From Fluctibacter corallii (GTDB lineage: Bacteria > Pseudomonadota > Gammaproteobacteria > Enterobacterales > Alteromonadaceae), in assembly GCF_025751585.1 (NCBI RefSeq), contig NZ_JAOWKX010000006.1, forward strand, positions 216,527-280,526: a DNA stretch of 64,000 nucleotides, read 5' to 3'. How positions within the stretch are numbered: the stretch's first letter is position 1; each line of letters begins with the position of its first letter. Under the pieces are notes generated by a model that saw nothing but the letters and a program-made list of their open reading frames with translations, searched no databases and was not told the DNA's origin. Shown one piece after another: positions 1 through 8,194 of the stretch. The position numbers and the translations under genes were made by a program.

Positions 1-2
1 CT

Positions 3-869
3 ATCAATGATTTTTTAAGCGCAGAAGCCAAATCGAATCTTAAGCTACTTGAAAAAGTTGATTATGTAATTGATGCTGCGGTTGCGAAAGCTACTCTAGT
101 ACACTATGAACATTGCTGGATAGCAAAAGAATTTACAAAAATTGAGCATTTGAAACTTGTAGATGAACGTGTATATCTGTTCGAGACCATAAGAAGATGG
201 CTCAAATTTAGCTTCTTTAGCAAAACATCAAAATATAAGGGCTTATCAGGTCTAAATCGCCATTTATTTGCTCATGGTCTGTCCCTTGTATGGCAAAAGC
301 CTACTAACTTTCATCGCCTCTTAGGGGTCTTAATAGCACTAGCTTGGCTGGAGGGATGGGTAAATGAAGATGTGAAAAATTCTACACTTTTTCCTGATAG
401 AAATGATGATAGTAGGCTGTTATTTGAGGAGGCACAATTCAGAACTGAAATGCAGTTTGTTTCTCAAAACATAATGGCAGAAAGGTATCAGAAGCATGGA
501 AGAATAGTGCCAGAATTTCCAACTGATGATGGGTGGCACCTGAGAGCTAGTATTCTTTCAAAAAAGTGTATGAGTGACTTAGTTCGCCCACTCAAGGATA
601 AGGGCTGGCATTTAACCGTAAGCGATCCTCAAAAAGATGGTGAATATATACTTGTTGAGGGAGTTTGTAAAAAACAAGAAATTTCTGTTGCTCTACTGTA
701 TAGCTGCGGCACAGGAAACAAGACATATAAAAAGTTAGACGAGAATTGCCAATATATTCTTTATCTTGGTGCTCCTTATCATCAAGATCAGTATGCGTAT
801 GGTATCAAGGCCCATGTTGGCCCTTTGGATGGGTGGCAACCAGTTGCACCGGGAACTATGCTCGGCTAA
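3..869 (+). CDS. integron cassette protein with HEPN-like motif (5' partial)
   Basis: The reading frame is open without a stop from base 3 to the TAA at 867-869, so the gene runs off the left edge; 288 codons are visible. A TTG at 150 is an internal candidate start, but nothing marks it as the true one. I do not recognise the family. The only suggestive element is RHLFAH encoded at 258-275, which fits the R-x4-H motif of HEPN ribonuclease domains; it sits in the context GLNRHLFAHG. The rest is mixed, with an aromatic-rich C-terminal half and no signal peptide or membrane segment. The stop codon overlaps the attC site that follows, the usual arrangement for an integron cassette gene. Cassettes often carry toxins or defence functions, but a role here is inference only. 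Confidence 0.75.
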   Translation: MNDFLSAEAKSNLKLLEKVDYVIDAAVAKATLVHYEHCWIAKEFTKIEHLKLVDERVYLFETIRRWLKFSFFSKTSKYKGLSGLNRHLFAHGLSLVWQKPTNFHRLLGVLIALAWLEGWVNEDVKNSTLFPDRNDDSRLLFEEAQFRTEMQFVSQNIMAERYQKHGRIVPEFPTDDGWHLRASILSKKCMSDLVRPLKDKGWHLTVSDPQKDGEYILVEGVCKKQEISVALLYSCGTGNKTYKKLDENCQYILYLGAPYHQDQYAYGIKAHVGPLDGWQPVAPGTMLG

Positions 870-936
870 CAAGGTGCTTCTGTCGGAAAAAATTTTCCGC
901 TGCGCTCCAAATTTGCCGCAGAGCGCGGCGTTGGCC
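864..936 (+). mobile_element. integron attC recombination site
   Basis: A 73-bp imperfect inverted repeat begins at the stop codon of the cassette gene. The outer boxes are GGCTAAC (864-870) and GTTGGCC (930-936), complementary except for one T-G pair. The inner arms, GTGCTTCTGTCGG (874-886) and CCGCAGAGCGC (916-926), pair if two T residues are left unpaired, which matches the extrahelical bases of folded attC sites. A near-palindromic AT stretch with GC flanks lies between them. Size, box order and overlap with the stop codon all fit an attC at the 3' end of a cassette. No integrase gene or second attC is in the window, so this is either the far end of an array or a lone attC cluster. Confidence 0.82.
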
Positions 937-1063
937 GTCTGCTGTTTGCCTAATGCTGTCAGTCAAGACCATCGAGTGAAGGTGTGAGCTCAAGTGTGGG
1001 TAGTACAGGTAACCCAGAAACACGCTTTCTCTTATTCAGAGAATAACCAAAGTGGAAACGTTA

Positions 1064-1675
1064 TTACGCTCTGGCTTTAAAATACGCTTTCAACTGTCTG
1101 TAAGCCGCCTCTGTCATCTGCGCATCTGTGCGGTTACCCCCTTTATCGGGGTGAACACTCAACATCATAGAGCGATATCGCCGTTTCACTTCAGTGAACG
1201 TGGTATTTTCATCAAGAGAAAAGTGTGCGAAAGCATGTTGGATTTCTTCTTCTGTGTAATGCGCCCCATGCCCCATAGCCTTCCAAAATCCATCTAATAA
1301 CTGTTCAACGTCTTCTTTTCCCGTTTCATTAAGGTTGCTTATATCTAAATAATATTGTCTCAGCTTATCCTCATGAACTAAGTCTGATGTTAACGGTTCA
1401 CCTTTTCTGCTCGGTAGTTCGACAATTTGAATACGCTGCACAGAAATCTCGACATCTTTGTTTTCAGTTTCTCGCATCGTATCTCGAAGCAAATACAAGG
1501 CATGAAACAAAATAAAATGTGTTTGAAACATTCTTAGCGAGTCTTGCAAACAATCTTCCGTAAATAAATGATGTGGGTAGGTTTGCAATCGCTTTATCAA
1601 TGCGAACTCAGTCGTACCTTGTTCAAGTAGCAGGCGTTCTTGATGCAAACTTTCGAGCACCTCGTTTACAGACAT
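1064..1675 (-). CDS. DnaJ-related protein with C-terminal J domain
   Basis: This 203-residue protein has a C-terminal J domain (about residues 145-203) with the HPD motif in SVHPDKGGN, the signature that stimulates Hsp70 ATPase activity. The N-terminal part is helical (MSVNEVLESLHQERLL..., then FHALYLLRD) and resembles the DNAJ-related N-terminal domain found with C-terminal J domains in Vibrio and Alteromonas proteins. It probably acts as a cytoplasmic DnaK co-chaperone; its client is unknown. It is the first chromosomal gene beyond the attC site and is transcribed toward it. The gene stands alone, separated from the upstream transporter gene by a terminator. Confidence 0.85.
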   Translation of the reverse strand: MSVNEVLESLHQERLLLEQGTTEFALIKRLQTYPHHLFTEDCLQDSLRMFQTHFILFHALYLLRDTMRETENKDVEISVQRIQIVELPSRKGEPLTSDLVHEDKLRQYYLDISNLNETGKEDVEQLLDGFWKAMGHGAHYTEEEIQHAFAHFSLDENTTFTEVKRRYRSMMLSVHPDKGGNRTDAQMTEAAYRQLKAYFKARA

Positions 1676-1712
1676 ACGATATGGATCCTTATTTCATGAC
1701 CAACCATTTATA

Positions 1713-1740
1713 AAAAATAAAGCCCACACAGGTGGGCTTT
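1713..1740 (-). terminator. intrinsic terminator of the AbgT transporter gene
   Basis: A 9-bp perfect stem (AAAGCCCAC at 1719-1727 with GTGGGCTTT at 1732-1740) is followed on the minus strand by a T-rich run. It lies just past the stop codon of the transporter gene and upstream of the DnaJ-related gene. Confidence 0.85.
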
Positions 1741-1751
1741 ATTCTTGACAT

Positions 1752-3356
1752 TTAGCCAGCTGGATAGACATAACTGGCTTGAATGCCCAACGGAATCCCT
1801 AGCGCCCAGTATGCAAGTAAGAATACCGTCCATAACAGCAAAATAGTAACACTGTACGGTAACATCATTGACAACAATGTTCCGATACCGGTCGACTTCA
1901 CGTAGCGTTGACAGTACACCACCACTAACGGGAAGTATGGCATAAGCGGAGTAATGATATTAGAAGAAGAATCTCCCAAGCGGTATGCCGCTTGTGTTAG
2001 ATCGGGTGAAATATTCAACTGCATCAACATTGGAACGAAAATCGGCCCCAGTAACGCCCATTTGGCAGATGACGATCCAACAAACAAGTTAACGAATGCC
2101 GTTAGGAAAATAATACCGACAATGGTCACCATGCTAGGTAACGCCAGAGCTTTTAAGACTTGAGCCCCTTCGATCGCGAGTAACGCCCCCAGATTCGATT
2201 TACCAAATGCATCAATAAACAATGCACAGAAAAACGCCATTACAATGTAATAACTCATGCCCTGCATGGCCTTAGTCATTGTGTCAATCATGTCTTTAGA
2301 CGTTTTAAAGGTTCCAGACATAAAGCCATAAACAACACCTGGTAGCAGGAATAATAAGAAAATGAGAGGGACAATAGACTGCATCACTGGAGCAGCGAAC
2401 GAAGTCAATTGGCCATCAGGCGCTCGCATTGGCGAAGTCTCTGGGTAAAGTACTGCAATAAGGGCAACAATTCCCGCAACCATCGTCAGTGTGGCGAAAC
2501 GTAATGCCCGACTCTCTTTATCTGACAATTCTTTGAACTGGTTTGCAGCCTGTTTCGCCTGCTCAGTGCCATCACTATCCGTACCACTTGCCTTGAATTC
2601 ATCACCATCGAGTTCAACATGCTTTAATCTTGGTTCGATAATTTTGTCTGTGATATACCAACCAATACTCACAATCAGCAACGTTGATGCTGAGTTGAAG
2701 AACCAGTTGTTTAACGGGTTAATTTGAATATCGGGGTCGATGATCTGCGCAGCACTTTGGGTGAAGCTTTGTAGCAAAGGATCGATGGCAGAAGGAATAA
2801 AATTCGCGCAGAATCCACCACTCACGCCAGCAAATGCAGCAGCAATACCCGCTAATGGATGTCGTCCCATAGCATGGAAGATCACACCAGCAAGCGGAAT
2901 AACTAACACATAACCGGCATCTGTCGCAGTGTGGCTAACGATGGCAATCAATATGATCATTGGAGTTAACACCTTTTGCGGTGTTACGTCTAGCATGCGC
3001 TTTAATCCGGCACTAATAAAGCCCGAATGCTCAGCAACCCCCACACCAAGCATCGCGACAAGCACAACCCCCAGTGGCGCAAAGCCCGTAAATATTGTCA
3101 CCATACGTGAAAGGAAGTCGGCGAGAGAGTCTCCCGTCAACAAGTTGTTCACCACCACGGCTTCGCCAGTTCTAGGATCGATTGAAGAAAACGTAAAGTT
3201 AGAAAAGATAGCTGATAATCCCCAAATGATTATCAAGCAAAAGAAAAAGATAATAGCTGGGTCAGGAAGTTTGTTTCCAATCTTCTCAACCTTATCTAAT
3301 GCGCGCGTCACCCACGTATTAGGCGGGTCCATCGGCGTGGTAGAACCGTGTTCCAT
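1752..3356 (-). CDS. AbgT family transporter
   Basis: This 534-residue integral membrane protein starts with a short hydrophilic tail (VTRALDKVEKIGNKLPDP) typical of AbgT/YdaH proteins, followed by roughly a dozen hydrophobic segments. Conserved family stretches include GGFCANFIPSAIDPLL, FVGSSSAKWALLGPIFVPM and GDSSSNIITPLMPYFP. AbgT proteins import p-aminobenzoyl-glutamate or export sulfonamide-type antimetabolites using an ion gradient; which applies here cannot be decided. The ATG at 3356 is preceded by AAGGAA at a good distance. No abgA or abgB hydrolase genes lie nearby, so it is a monocistronic transporter ending in a strong terminator. Confidence 0.9.
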   Translation of the reverse strand: MEHGSTTPMDPPNTWVTRALDKVEKIGNKLPDPAIIFFFCLIIIWGLSAIFSNFTFSSIDPRTGEAVVVNNLLTGDSLADFLSRMVTIFTGFAPLGVVLVAMLGVGVAEHSGFISAGLKRMLDVTPQKVLTPMIILIAIVSHTATDAGYVLVIPLAGVIFHAMGRHPLAGIAAAFAGVSGGFCANFIPSAIDPLLQSFTQSAAQIIDPDIQINPLNNWFFNSASTLLIVSIGWYITDKIIEPRLKHVELDGDEFKASGTDSDGTEQAKQAANQFKELSDKESRALRFATLTMVAGIVALIAVLYPETSPMRAPDGQLTSFAAPVMQSIVPLIFLLFLLPGVVYGFMSGTFKTSKDMIDTMTKAMQGMSYYIVMAFFCALFIDAFGKSNLGALLAIEGAQVLKALALPSMVTIVGIIFLTAFVNLFVGSSSAKWALLGPIFVPMLMQLNISPDLTQAAYRLGDSSSNIITPLMPYFPLVVVYCQRYVKSTGIGTLLSMMLPYSVTILLLWTVFLLAYWALGIPLGIQASYVYPAG

Positions 3357-3570
3357 TGATATTCCTTAGTATTGTTATAATTCATTTAAGACGTGTTTAT
3401 CTTTGCAGTGTTTTCATGTCAAGAGCACGGATTGAGCCACAATCAGCGACAAGTTAACTCATCTACTGCAAAACGCCCCAAAATGCGCTTTGCGGGTTTA
3501 CACAACCACAAAGATAGACACATCAAATTTCGATGCAAAGTGTGCCATACCTAGCCTCAAGAGAAAATGA

Positions 3571-4155
3571 TTAATCGCCCGATTTCTTTCCCCCGTTGTC
3601 TGAACTGGAAGAAATAGTCATCGCAGGCACGCCCGCAACCGTTGTATAGTCGGCCACATCTCGGGTGACAACAGCACCCGCGGCAATAATCGCGCCTTTG
3701 CCAATTTTCACGCCTCCCAGTATGGTCGCCCCAGCGCCAATCCAAACATCATCACCGATTGATATAGGGTGTGCAATTGCTAACCCTTTACGTCGACGCA
3801 CCGCATCCTTAGGATGGGCAATCGTCGATATCACAGCATTTGGCCCTACGAGAACATGATCACCAATCAGTACTTTCGCAGCATCTAATATTGTTACGTT
3901 ATGATTGGCATAAAACTGCTTACCAACATGAATGTTATAGCCATAATCGCAATAGAAGTGAGGTTCAACCCAAGCGCTCTCAATTGAGCCGAACAAATCT
4001 CGTAATAAAGCACGACTTTTTTTCCGAGACTGTATGGCTATTTGATTGTATTCCTCACAACGTAACTTTGCCCTTTCGCGATCTTGGAAAAGGGTTTTGT
4101 CGCTCGGGAAAAACCAATTTTCCGATAGCATTTTCTCTTTTTCAGTCACACTCAC
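3571..4155 (-). CDS. maltose/galactoside-type O-acetyltransferase
   Basis: A 194-residue left-handed beta-helix acyltransferase. The N-terminal 55 residues form a maltose-acetyltransferase-type helical cap (EKMLSENWFFPSDKTL), followed by hexapeptide repeats from about residue 70 to 185, including IGDDVWIGAGATILGG and the closing AGVPAM. His114 in STIAHPKD occupies the place of the catalytic histidine in this family. Proteins of this type acetylate sugars with acetyl-CoA; the substrate is unknown. The start is a GTG one base after the stop of the upstream methyltransferase gene, with AGAAGAG inside that gene as ribosome binding site, so the two are likely translationally coupled. Confidence 0.85.
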   Translation of the reverse strand: MSVTEKEKMLSENWFFPSDKTLFQDRERAKLRCEEYNQIAIQSRKKSRALLRDLFGSIESAWVEPHFYCDYGYNIHVGKQFYANHNVTILDAAKVLIGDHVLVGPNAVISTIAHPKDAVRRRKGLAIAHPISIGDDVWIGAGATILGGVKIGKGAIIAAGAVVTRDVADYTTVAGVPAMTISSSSDNGGKKSGD

Positions 4156-4156
4156 G

Positions 4157-4966
4157 TTAACTCTTCTCTTTTTTACTCACAGTGGTTAAATAGTTATGCC
4201 ACGCTTGGTCGAAGGTTTGCATACGTTGATGTCGCGGGCTAAGAATGTGGGCGTCTCGTTGCTTTTTGTCACCAAACGGACCTTTATTACATAGTCGACA
4301 ATAGTCACCAGAACGTTGCGTAGGTTTGATCAAGCTAAACGCATTTTCGTGGTGGGTTTTATCGCTGTAGACGTATGTATACCCACGAGTATCTGCAACA
4401 TAATTGTCTCGATTAACATTGCGCACTTGATACTCAGAATAGTCACTCGCATCGAAGGGCGTTTTACCCAAATACCGTATGCCTGTATTCAGTGTTATTG
4501 CGTTTTCTATGTCCCAATGGCTATAGGGTTTCACGTCTTTAGAACTGATGTAACTTAACCTTGCGCCTTTCTCGCACAGCAAGTGAAGCGCCGAGTGCAC
4601 AAGAAAATATCGCAACAGGCGCCGATGCTGTAAGTTGTGCTGTACCGCTCTATCGTATTCTTCCATGCCTTTTATCTTTAATAACTGCGGTATCAGCGGG
4701 AATTGAAAGATGACTACATCAAATACATCAACAATTTTACCTTTCCAGCTAGCTGGATCGGTAATGTCTATACCAAAATGTACCGGTACGCCAGTACGCT
4801 GAAGCGATTGGGCAAAGTGGGTTTGATACTTAGCTGAAAGCGCCGACTCCGAATCTAAAACCGATGCTTGCAATTGCAAAGAAGGACATCGTTGTTTAAG
4901 GGAATAGGAAAATGAAAGATCGCCATCTCCAACAGTCAAAACACGCCATGAAGGCTGAAAATACAC
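4157..4966 (-). CDS. BMT5-like rRNA methyltransferase with C-terminal zinc finger
   Basis: A 269-residue protein. Residues about 8-175 look like the DUF2431/BMT5-like Rossmann methyltransferase domain: LTVGDGDLSFS as the SAM loop and FDVVIFQFPL as the motif after strand 4. In yeast, BMT5 methylates uridine N3 in 25S rRNA; bacterial relatives are uncharacterised as far as I know. Residues 223-246 form C-x2-C-x13-H-x5-H (YCRLCNKG ... HILSPRH), the spacing of U1/matrin-type zinc fingers that bind RNA. The start is a GTG with GGAG seven bases upstream. It is coupled to the downstream acetyltransferase gene. The RNA target is unknown; assignment to the BMT5 family is by motif recognition only. Confidence 0.72.
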   Translation of the reverse strand: MYFQPSWRVLTVGDGDLSFSYSLKQRCPSLQLQASVLDSESALSAKYQTHFAQSLQRTGVPVHFGIDITDPASWKGKIVDVFDVVIFQFPLIPQLLKIKGMEEYDRAVQHNLQHRRLLRYFLVHSALHLLCEKGARLSYISSKDVKPYSHWDIENAITLNTGIRYLGKTPFDASDYSEYQVRNVNRDNYVADTRGYTYVYSDKTHHENAFSLIKPTQRSGDYCRLCNKGPFGDKKQRDAHILSPRHQRMQTFDQAWHNYLTTVSKKEKS

Positions 4967-5020
4967 AGGTTGCTCCGATTCACGTTGCTACGACGTGCGG
5001 ATACTACCAGTAAAATCAAG

Positions 5021-5051
5021 GTAAAAAAAAGAGAGATCATTCGATCTCTCC
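5021..5051 (-). terminator. intrinsic terminator of the OmpA-family lipoprotein gene
   Basis: GAGAGATC (5031-5038) pairs with GATCTCTC (5043-5050), followed on the minus strand by eight T residues. It lies just beyond the lipoprotein stop codon. Confidence 0.88.
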
Positions 5052-5082
5052 AAAAGTACCAGTTATTACTGGCGGTGAAGGT

Positions 5083-5709
5083 CTAGGTAACAGGAATAAT
5101 TTTCAATTCAACACGACGATTAGCTTGTCGCCCCTCAGCAGTATTATTGCTAGAAATCGGTTGGTGTTCACCATATCCAATAGTTGTCACTCGGGGCTTT
5201 GCGACATTTTGCGTCATTAGATAAGTCGCAATGCTTTGAGCGCGACTCTGAGACAATGACATATTAAATTCCGCACTTCCTACACTGTCTGTATGCCCTT
5301 CAACAATTAATGTCGTTTTTGGGTACTTGTTCAAAATCTTAGCGACGTCGTTTAATACGGGATGAAAGGAATAATCAATCGCTGCACTGCCGGTATTGAA
5401 GGTAATATTGCCAGGCATCTGGAGCCATAATTCATCGCCATTTCTGACAACATTTACGCCAGTATCCGCTAATTCTTCGCGAAATTCCTCTTCTTGTTTG
5501 TCCATGTAGTTGCCAATAGCTGCGCCTGCTAATGCCCCAACTGCGGCTCCCCATACATATCGGCTTTTCGCATTGTCACCGGTTGCTTTACCTAAAAGTG
5601 CGCCAACGACTGCACCAATCCCTGCCCCTTTTTGCTGGTTAGATGCTGTGCTAGCACAGCCTGACAACAAGGACACAACCACTAAGATTGCAACTGACAT
5701 TCTTACCAT
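5083..5709 (-). CDS. OmpA-family lipoprotein (YiaD-like)
   Basis: This 208-residue protein has a lipoprotein signal ending in LLSGC (Cys18 as lipidation site). A glycine-zipper region follows (GAGIGAVVGALLG and GAAVGALAGAAIGNYMD), then an OmpA C-terminal peptidoglycan-binding domain from about residue 95. Within it VEGHTDSVGS and the closing NRRVELKI carry the Asp and Arg that bind diaminopimelate. Architecture matches E. coli YiaD. It is expected to anchor the outer membrane to the cell wall from the periplasmic side. The ATG at 5709 has a strong AGGAGAAGG site upstream. It is monocistronic with its own terminator. Confidence 0.88.
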   Translation of the reverse strand: MVRMSVAILVVVSLLSGCASTASNQQKGAGIGAVVGALLGKATGDNAKSRYVWGAAVGALAGAAIGNYMDKQEEEFREELADTGVNVVRNGDELWLQMPGNITFNTGSAAIDYSFHPVLNDVAKILNKYPKTTLIVEGHTDSVGSAEFNMSLSQSRAQSIATYLMTQNVAKPRVTTIGYGEHQPISSNNTAEGRQANRRVELKIIPVT

Positions 5710-5985
5710 AACCTTCTCCTAACCTTAATAAACGTTAACAACATAAATAAACTCAGTGTTAACAGGCTCTCAATGGTGTAATCATTTTAATAAGTATTGT
5801 GAACCCAAGTTACTGAATAGAAAATGAATATATCCTTTACGCTACCCATTGTATGCATTCACCGTCCAGTTCGAGTAGAGTGAATGTGAATACTCATAAG
5901 CATTGCGAGTGACGTAATATGTAATTGTTGGGTCGCTCACGCGATTTTAAAGGTCATAAAGAGATAAAGACGGATATCAAGACGT
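5710..5985. other. non-coding spacer between the lipoprotein gene and rplS
   Basis: With the rplS terminator this gene-free stretch is about 340 bases. It must hold the promoter of the minus-strand lipoprotein gene next to 5709. I see no ORF with a plausible start and no RNA gene. The only structure noted is a loose 7-bp inverted repeat (CATTCAC near 5858 and GTGAATG near 5881). Confidence 0.6.
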
Positions 5986-6013
5986 AAAAAACCCGCCAAT
6001 TGGCGGGTTTTTT
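5986..6013 (-). terminator. intrinsic terminator of the rpsP-rimM-trmD-rplS operon
   Basis: A 28-bp perfect palindrome: six A, CCCGCCAATTGGCGGG, six T. It lies 34 bases past the rplS stop codon and would act in either direction. Confidence 0.92.
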
Positions 6014-6046
6014 GAAAAAGTTAACACTAACGCAAAAATTAAATTC

Positions 6047-6406
6047 TTAGTTAAGCTTCTCTTTGATACGTGCAGATTTACCTGAACGCTCACGTAGATA
6101 GTAAAGCTTAGCTCGACGTACAGCACCACGGCGCTTAACTTCAATAGAAGAGATTGCAGGGCTGTGTGTTTGGAATACACGCTCTACACCTTCGCCGCTA
6201 GAAATCTTACGTACTGTGAATGCAGAGTGCAGGCCACGGTTACGCTTAGCGATTACAACACCTTCGTATGCCTGAAGACGCTCTTTTTCGCCTTCTTTAA
6301 CGCGTACTTTAACAACAACTGTATCACCTGGACCAAATTCAGGAAGGTCAGTTTTCAGCTGTGCTTCTTCAATTTTCTTGATGATATCTTGATTGACTTT
6401 ACTCAT
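6047..6406 (-). CDS. rplS: 50S ribosomal protein L19
   Basis: A 119-residue basic protein recognised as L19 by [11 protein letters not shown] near the N-terminus, [20 protein letters not shown] in the middle and [15 protein letters not shown] toward the end. L19 sits at the interface of the two ribosomal subunits. Two adjacent ATG codons are possible; the second (6406) is preferred because AGAGG lies five bases upstream, while 6409 would leave too little spacing. It is the last gene of the conserved rpsP-rimM-trmD-rplS operon, 19 bases after trmD, and is followed by a strong terminator. Confidence 0.97.
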   Translation of the reverse strand: MSKVNQDIIKKIEEAQLKTDLPEFGPGDTVVVKVRVKEGEKERLQAYEGVVIAKRNRGLHSAFTVRKISSGEGVERVFQTHSPAISSIEVKRRGAVRRAKLYYLRERSGKSARIKEKLN

Positions 6407-6425
6407 CATATCCTCTCATCCTAGA

Positions 6426-7208
6426 TTAACTGTCTTCTTGCGTATCCGCATGCTGCTCATACTCTTGCTTGAAACTCTCAAGCAATCGCACTTGCTCCTC
6501 AGTCAGAGCTAGGTCGTTTAATAACTCAGGACGTCTAAGCCAGGTTCTCCCTAGCGATTGTTTTAAACGCCACTGCCTAATTAATGCGTGATTACCACTT
6601 AGTAACACCTCTGGCACTACACGGCCATCCAAATTTTCAGGTCGAGTGTAGTGTGGGCAATCAAGTAATCCTTCATTAAAAGAATCTTGTTCAGCAGACT
6701 CATGGTGGCCCAATACGCCCGGTACAAACCGAGATATCGCATCCATCATAATCATGGCTGGTAGTTCTCCACCACTAAGCACGTAATCACCGACAGACCA
6801 TTCTTCGTCTATTTCGGACTCGATAACACGCTCATCGATACCCTCGTATCGGCCAGCGACAAAAATTAAACGCGAGTTTTGCGCTAATTCTCTAACTGCC
6901 TGCTGATTTAATTTCTTGCCCTGAGGTGACAAATAGATCACCTTAGTATTTTCTCCCGCAACCTTTTTCGCTGCGTGAATTGCGTCTGTAAGTGGCTGCA
7001 CCATCATCAGCATACCAGGGCCGCCGCCATAAGGGCGATCATCAACGGTTCTGTGCTTATCGTGGGTAAAATCACGTGGATTAAACGTATTTACCTCTAA
7101 TAAGCCTTGCTTAACCGCTCGACCTGTTACACCTTGTTCAGTAAAGCTTTGGAACATCTCAGGGAACAAGCTCACTACGCCAAACCAACGTGTGGATGTG
7201 AGTGACAT
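6426..7208 (-). CDS. trmD: tRNA (guanine-37-N1)-methyltransferase
   Basis: A 260-residue SPOUT-class enzyme that methylates G37 next to the anticodon and so prevents +1 frameshifting. The knotted SAM-binding site is marked by RYEGIDERV and [12 protein letters not shown], and the flexible linker with the catalytic Asp by [15 protein letters not shown]. The length matches the family norm of about 245-260. It is one base downstream of rimM, in the usual ribosome-maturation operon. Confidence 0.97.
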   Translation of the reverse strand: MSLTSTRWFGVVSLFPEMFQSFTEQGVTGRAVKQGLLEVNTFNPRDFTHDKHRTVDDRPYGGGPGMLMMVQPLTDAIHAAKKVAGENTKVIYLSPQGKKLNQQAVRELAQNSRLIFVAGRYEGIDERVIESEIDEEWSVGDYVLSGGELPAMIMMDAISRFVPGVLGHHESAEQDSFNEGLLDCPHYTRPENLDGRVVPEVLLSGNHALIRQWRLKQSLGRTWLRRPELLNDLALTEEQVRLLESFKQEYEQHADTQEDS

Positions 7209-7209
7209 G

Positions 7210-7734
7210 TTAAAAACCTGGGTCCCAATCTACCTTAATGGTGCGAGTTTGCATGTCTACTTGCTTGATAACATCATCGAACAAGTACGGAATCATGCGT
7301 TCTTTTTGACCGAAAGCATCGTTCGTACGCGCTTTAACTAACATAACGTCGTTAGCACCCGTCGCGAATAGCTCCTTCACAACACCCAAGTCATACCCTT
7401 TATCAGTAACAACTTGCATATCGACTAGGTCACGCCAATAATACTCATCGCCTTCCAATTGAGGTAGCTGTTCCGCTTTGATGATTATATCGAGATTTTT
7501 AATGGCTTCAGCCTCGTCTCGATTATCAACCCCAACCAGTTTAGCGATTAGCGCTTTATTGTGCGGTCGCCAGTGGTCAACCTTATATTCTTTCCCATTC
7601 TCGCCCAGAACCCAGGGAGAATAGTCAAAAATACCACTCAATTCTTCGGTATAGCTAGTAATTTTGACCCAACCTTTTACACCATATGGTGCGCCAATCT
7701 TGCCAATTACCAGTGTGTCAGACGCGTGACTCAT
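7210..7734 (-). CDS. rimM: 16S rRNA processing protein RimM
   Basis: A 174-residue protein with the N-terminal RimM domain ([22 protein letters not shown], residues 9-30) and a C-terminal PRC-barrel (about residues 95-172, containing [11 protein letters not shown] and ending VDWDPGF). RimM binds S19 and assists maturation of the 30S head. It lies between rpsP and trmD with a 28-base gap after rpsP, consistent with one transcript. Confidence 0.96.
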   Translation of the reverse strand: MSHASDTLVIGKIGAPYGVKGWVKITSYTEELSGIFDYSPWVLGENGKEYKVDHWRPHNKALIAKLVGVDNRDEAEAIKNLDIIIKAEQLPQLEGDEYYWRDLVDMQVVTDKGYDLGVVKELFATGANDVMLVKARTNDAFGQKERMIPYLFDDVIKQVDMQTRTIKVDWDPGF

Positions 7735-7762
7735 CTATACCTCTTTATTTCTGTTTAGCGAA

Positions 7763-8014
7763 TTAAGCAGCTGCTTTTTTCGCTTCTTTAACCAAGCTAG
7801 CAACACGGTCAGACAGGCCAGCGCCTTGTCCTACCCAGTGCTCAACACGCTCAAGATCAAGACGAAGACGTTCAGCCTGACCTTGTGCAGTTGGGTTGAA
7901 GAAACCTACGTTTTCAATGAAACGACCGTCGCGTGCACGGCGGCTGTCTGCAACCACTACTTGATAAAATGGACGCTTTTTCGCGCCACCACGCTGTAAA
8001 CGAATAGTAACCAT
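7763..8014 (-). CDS. rpsP: 30S ribosomal protein S16
   Basis: An 83-residue basic protein with the S16 N-terminus [20 protein letters not shown] and the conserved [15 protein letters not shown]16 is a primary 16S rRNA-binding protein. It is first in the operon, with a recognisable sigma-70 promoter about 90 bases upstream of its start codon. Confidence 0.97.
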   Translation of the reverse strand: MVTIRLQRGGAKKRPFYQVVVADSRRARDGRFIENVGFFNPTAQGQAERLRLDLERVEHWVGQGAGLSDRVASLVKEAKKAAA

Positions 8015-8101
8015 AAATGCCTCAAACTCGTTGTAGCGTTACTGTTAACTTAAACACCTTCTATTTTCCATTGCTATGAATGCAAGATAAAAGGCCGCGG
8101 T

Positions 8102-8129
8102 ATTGTACGGATTTACAAGAAAAATGCAA
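8102..8129 (-). promoter_or_regulatory. sigma-70 promoter of the rpsP operon
   Basis: On the minus strand TTGCAT (8124-8129) and TACAAT (8102-8107) are separated by 16 bases, followed by a GC-rich discriminator (ACCGCGG) as is common for ribosomal promoters. It is the only good match between the upstream gene and rpsP. Confidence 0.65.
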
Positions 8130-8139
8130 GTAAAGTTCG

Positions 8140-8169
8140 AGGCCTTTTCTTTTTAGCTAGAAAAGGCCT
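8140..8169 (-). terminator. probable terminator of the porin/binding-protein pair
   Basis: AGGCCTTTTC (8140-8149) pairs perfectly with GAAAAGGCCT (8160-8169) around a 10-base AT loop. It lies 25 bases past the stop of the minus-strand binding-protein gene and upstream of the rpsP promoter. The T run after the stem is poor, so efficiency is uncertain. Confidence 0.55.
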
Positions 8170-8194
8170 ATATATTAGGGTTTCGGTAGGTTGA

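Noticed and set aside
746..987. Two short plus-strand frames across the attC site
   Set aside because: They run through the end of the cassette gene and the attC hairpin, lack ribosome sites and have no protein-like pattern.
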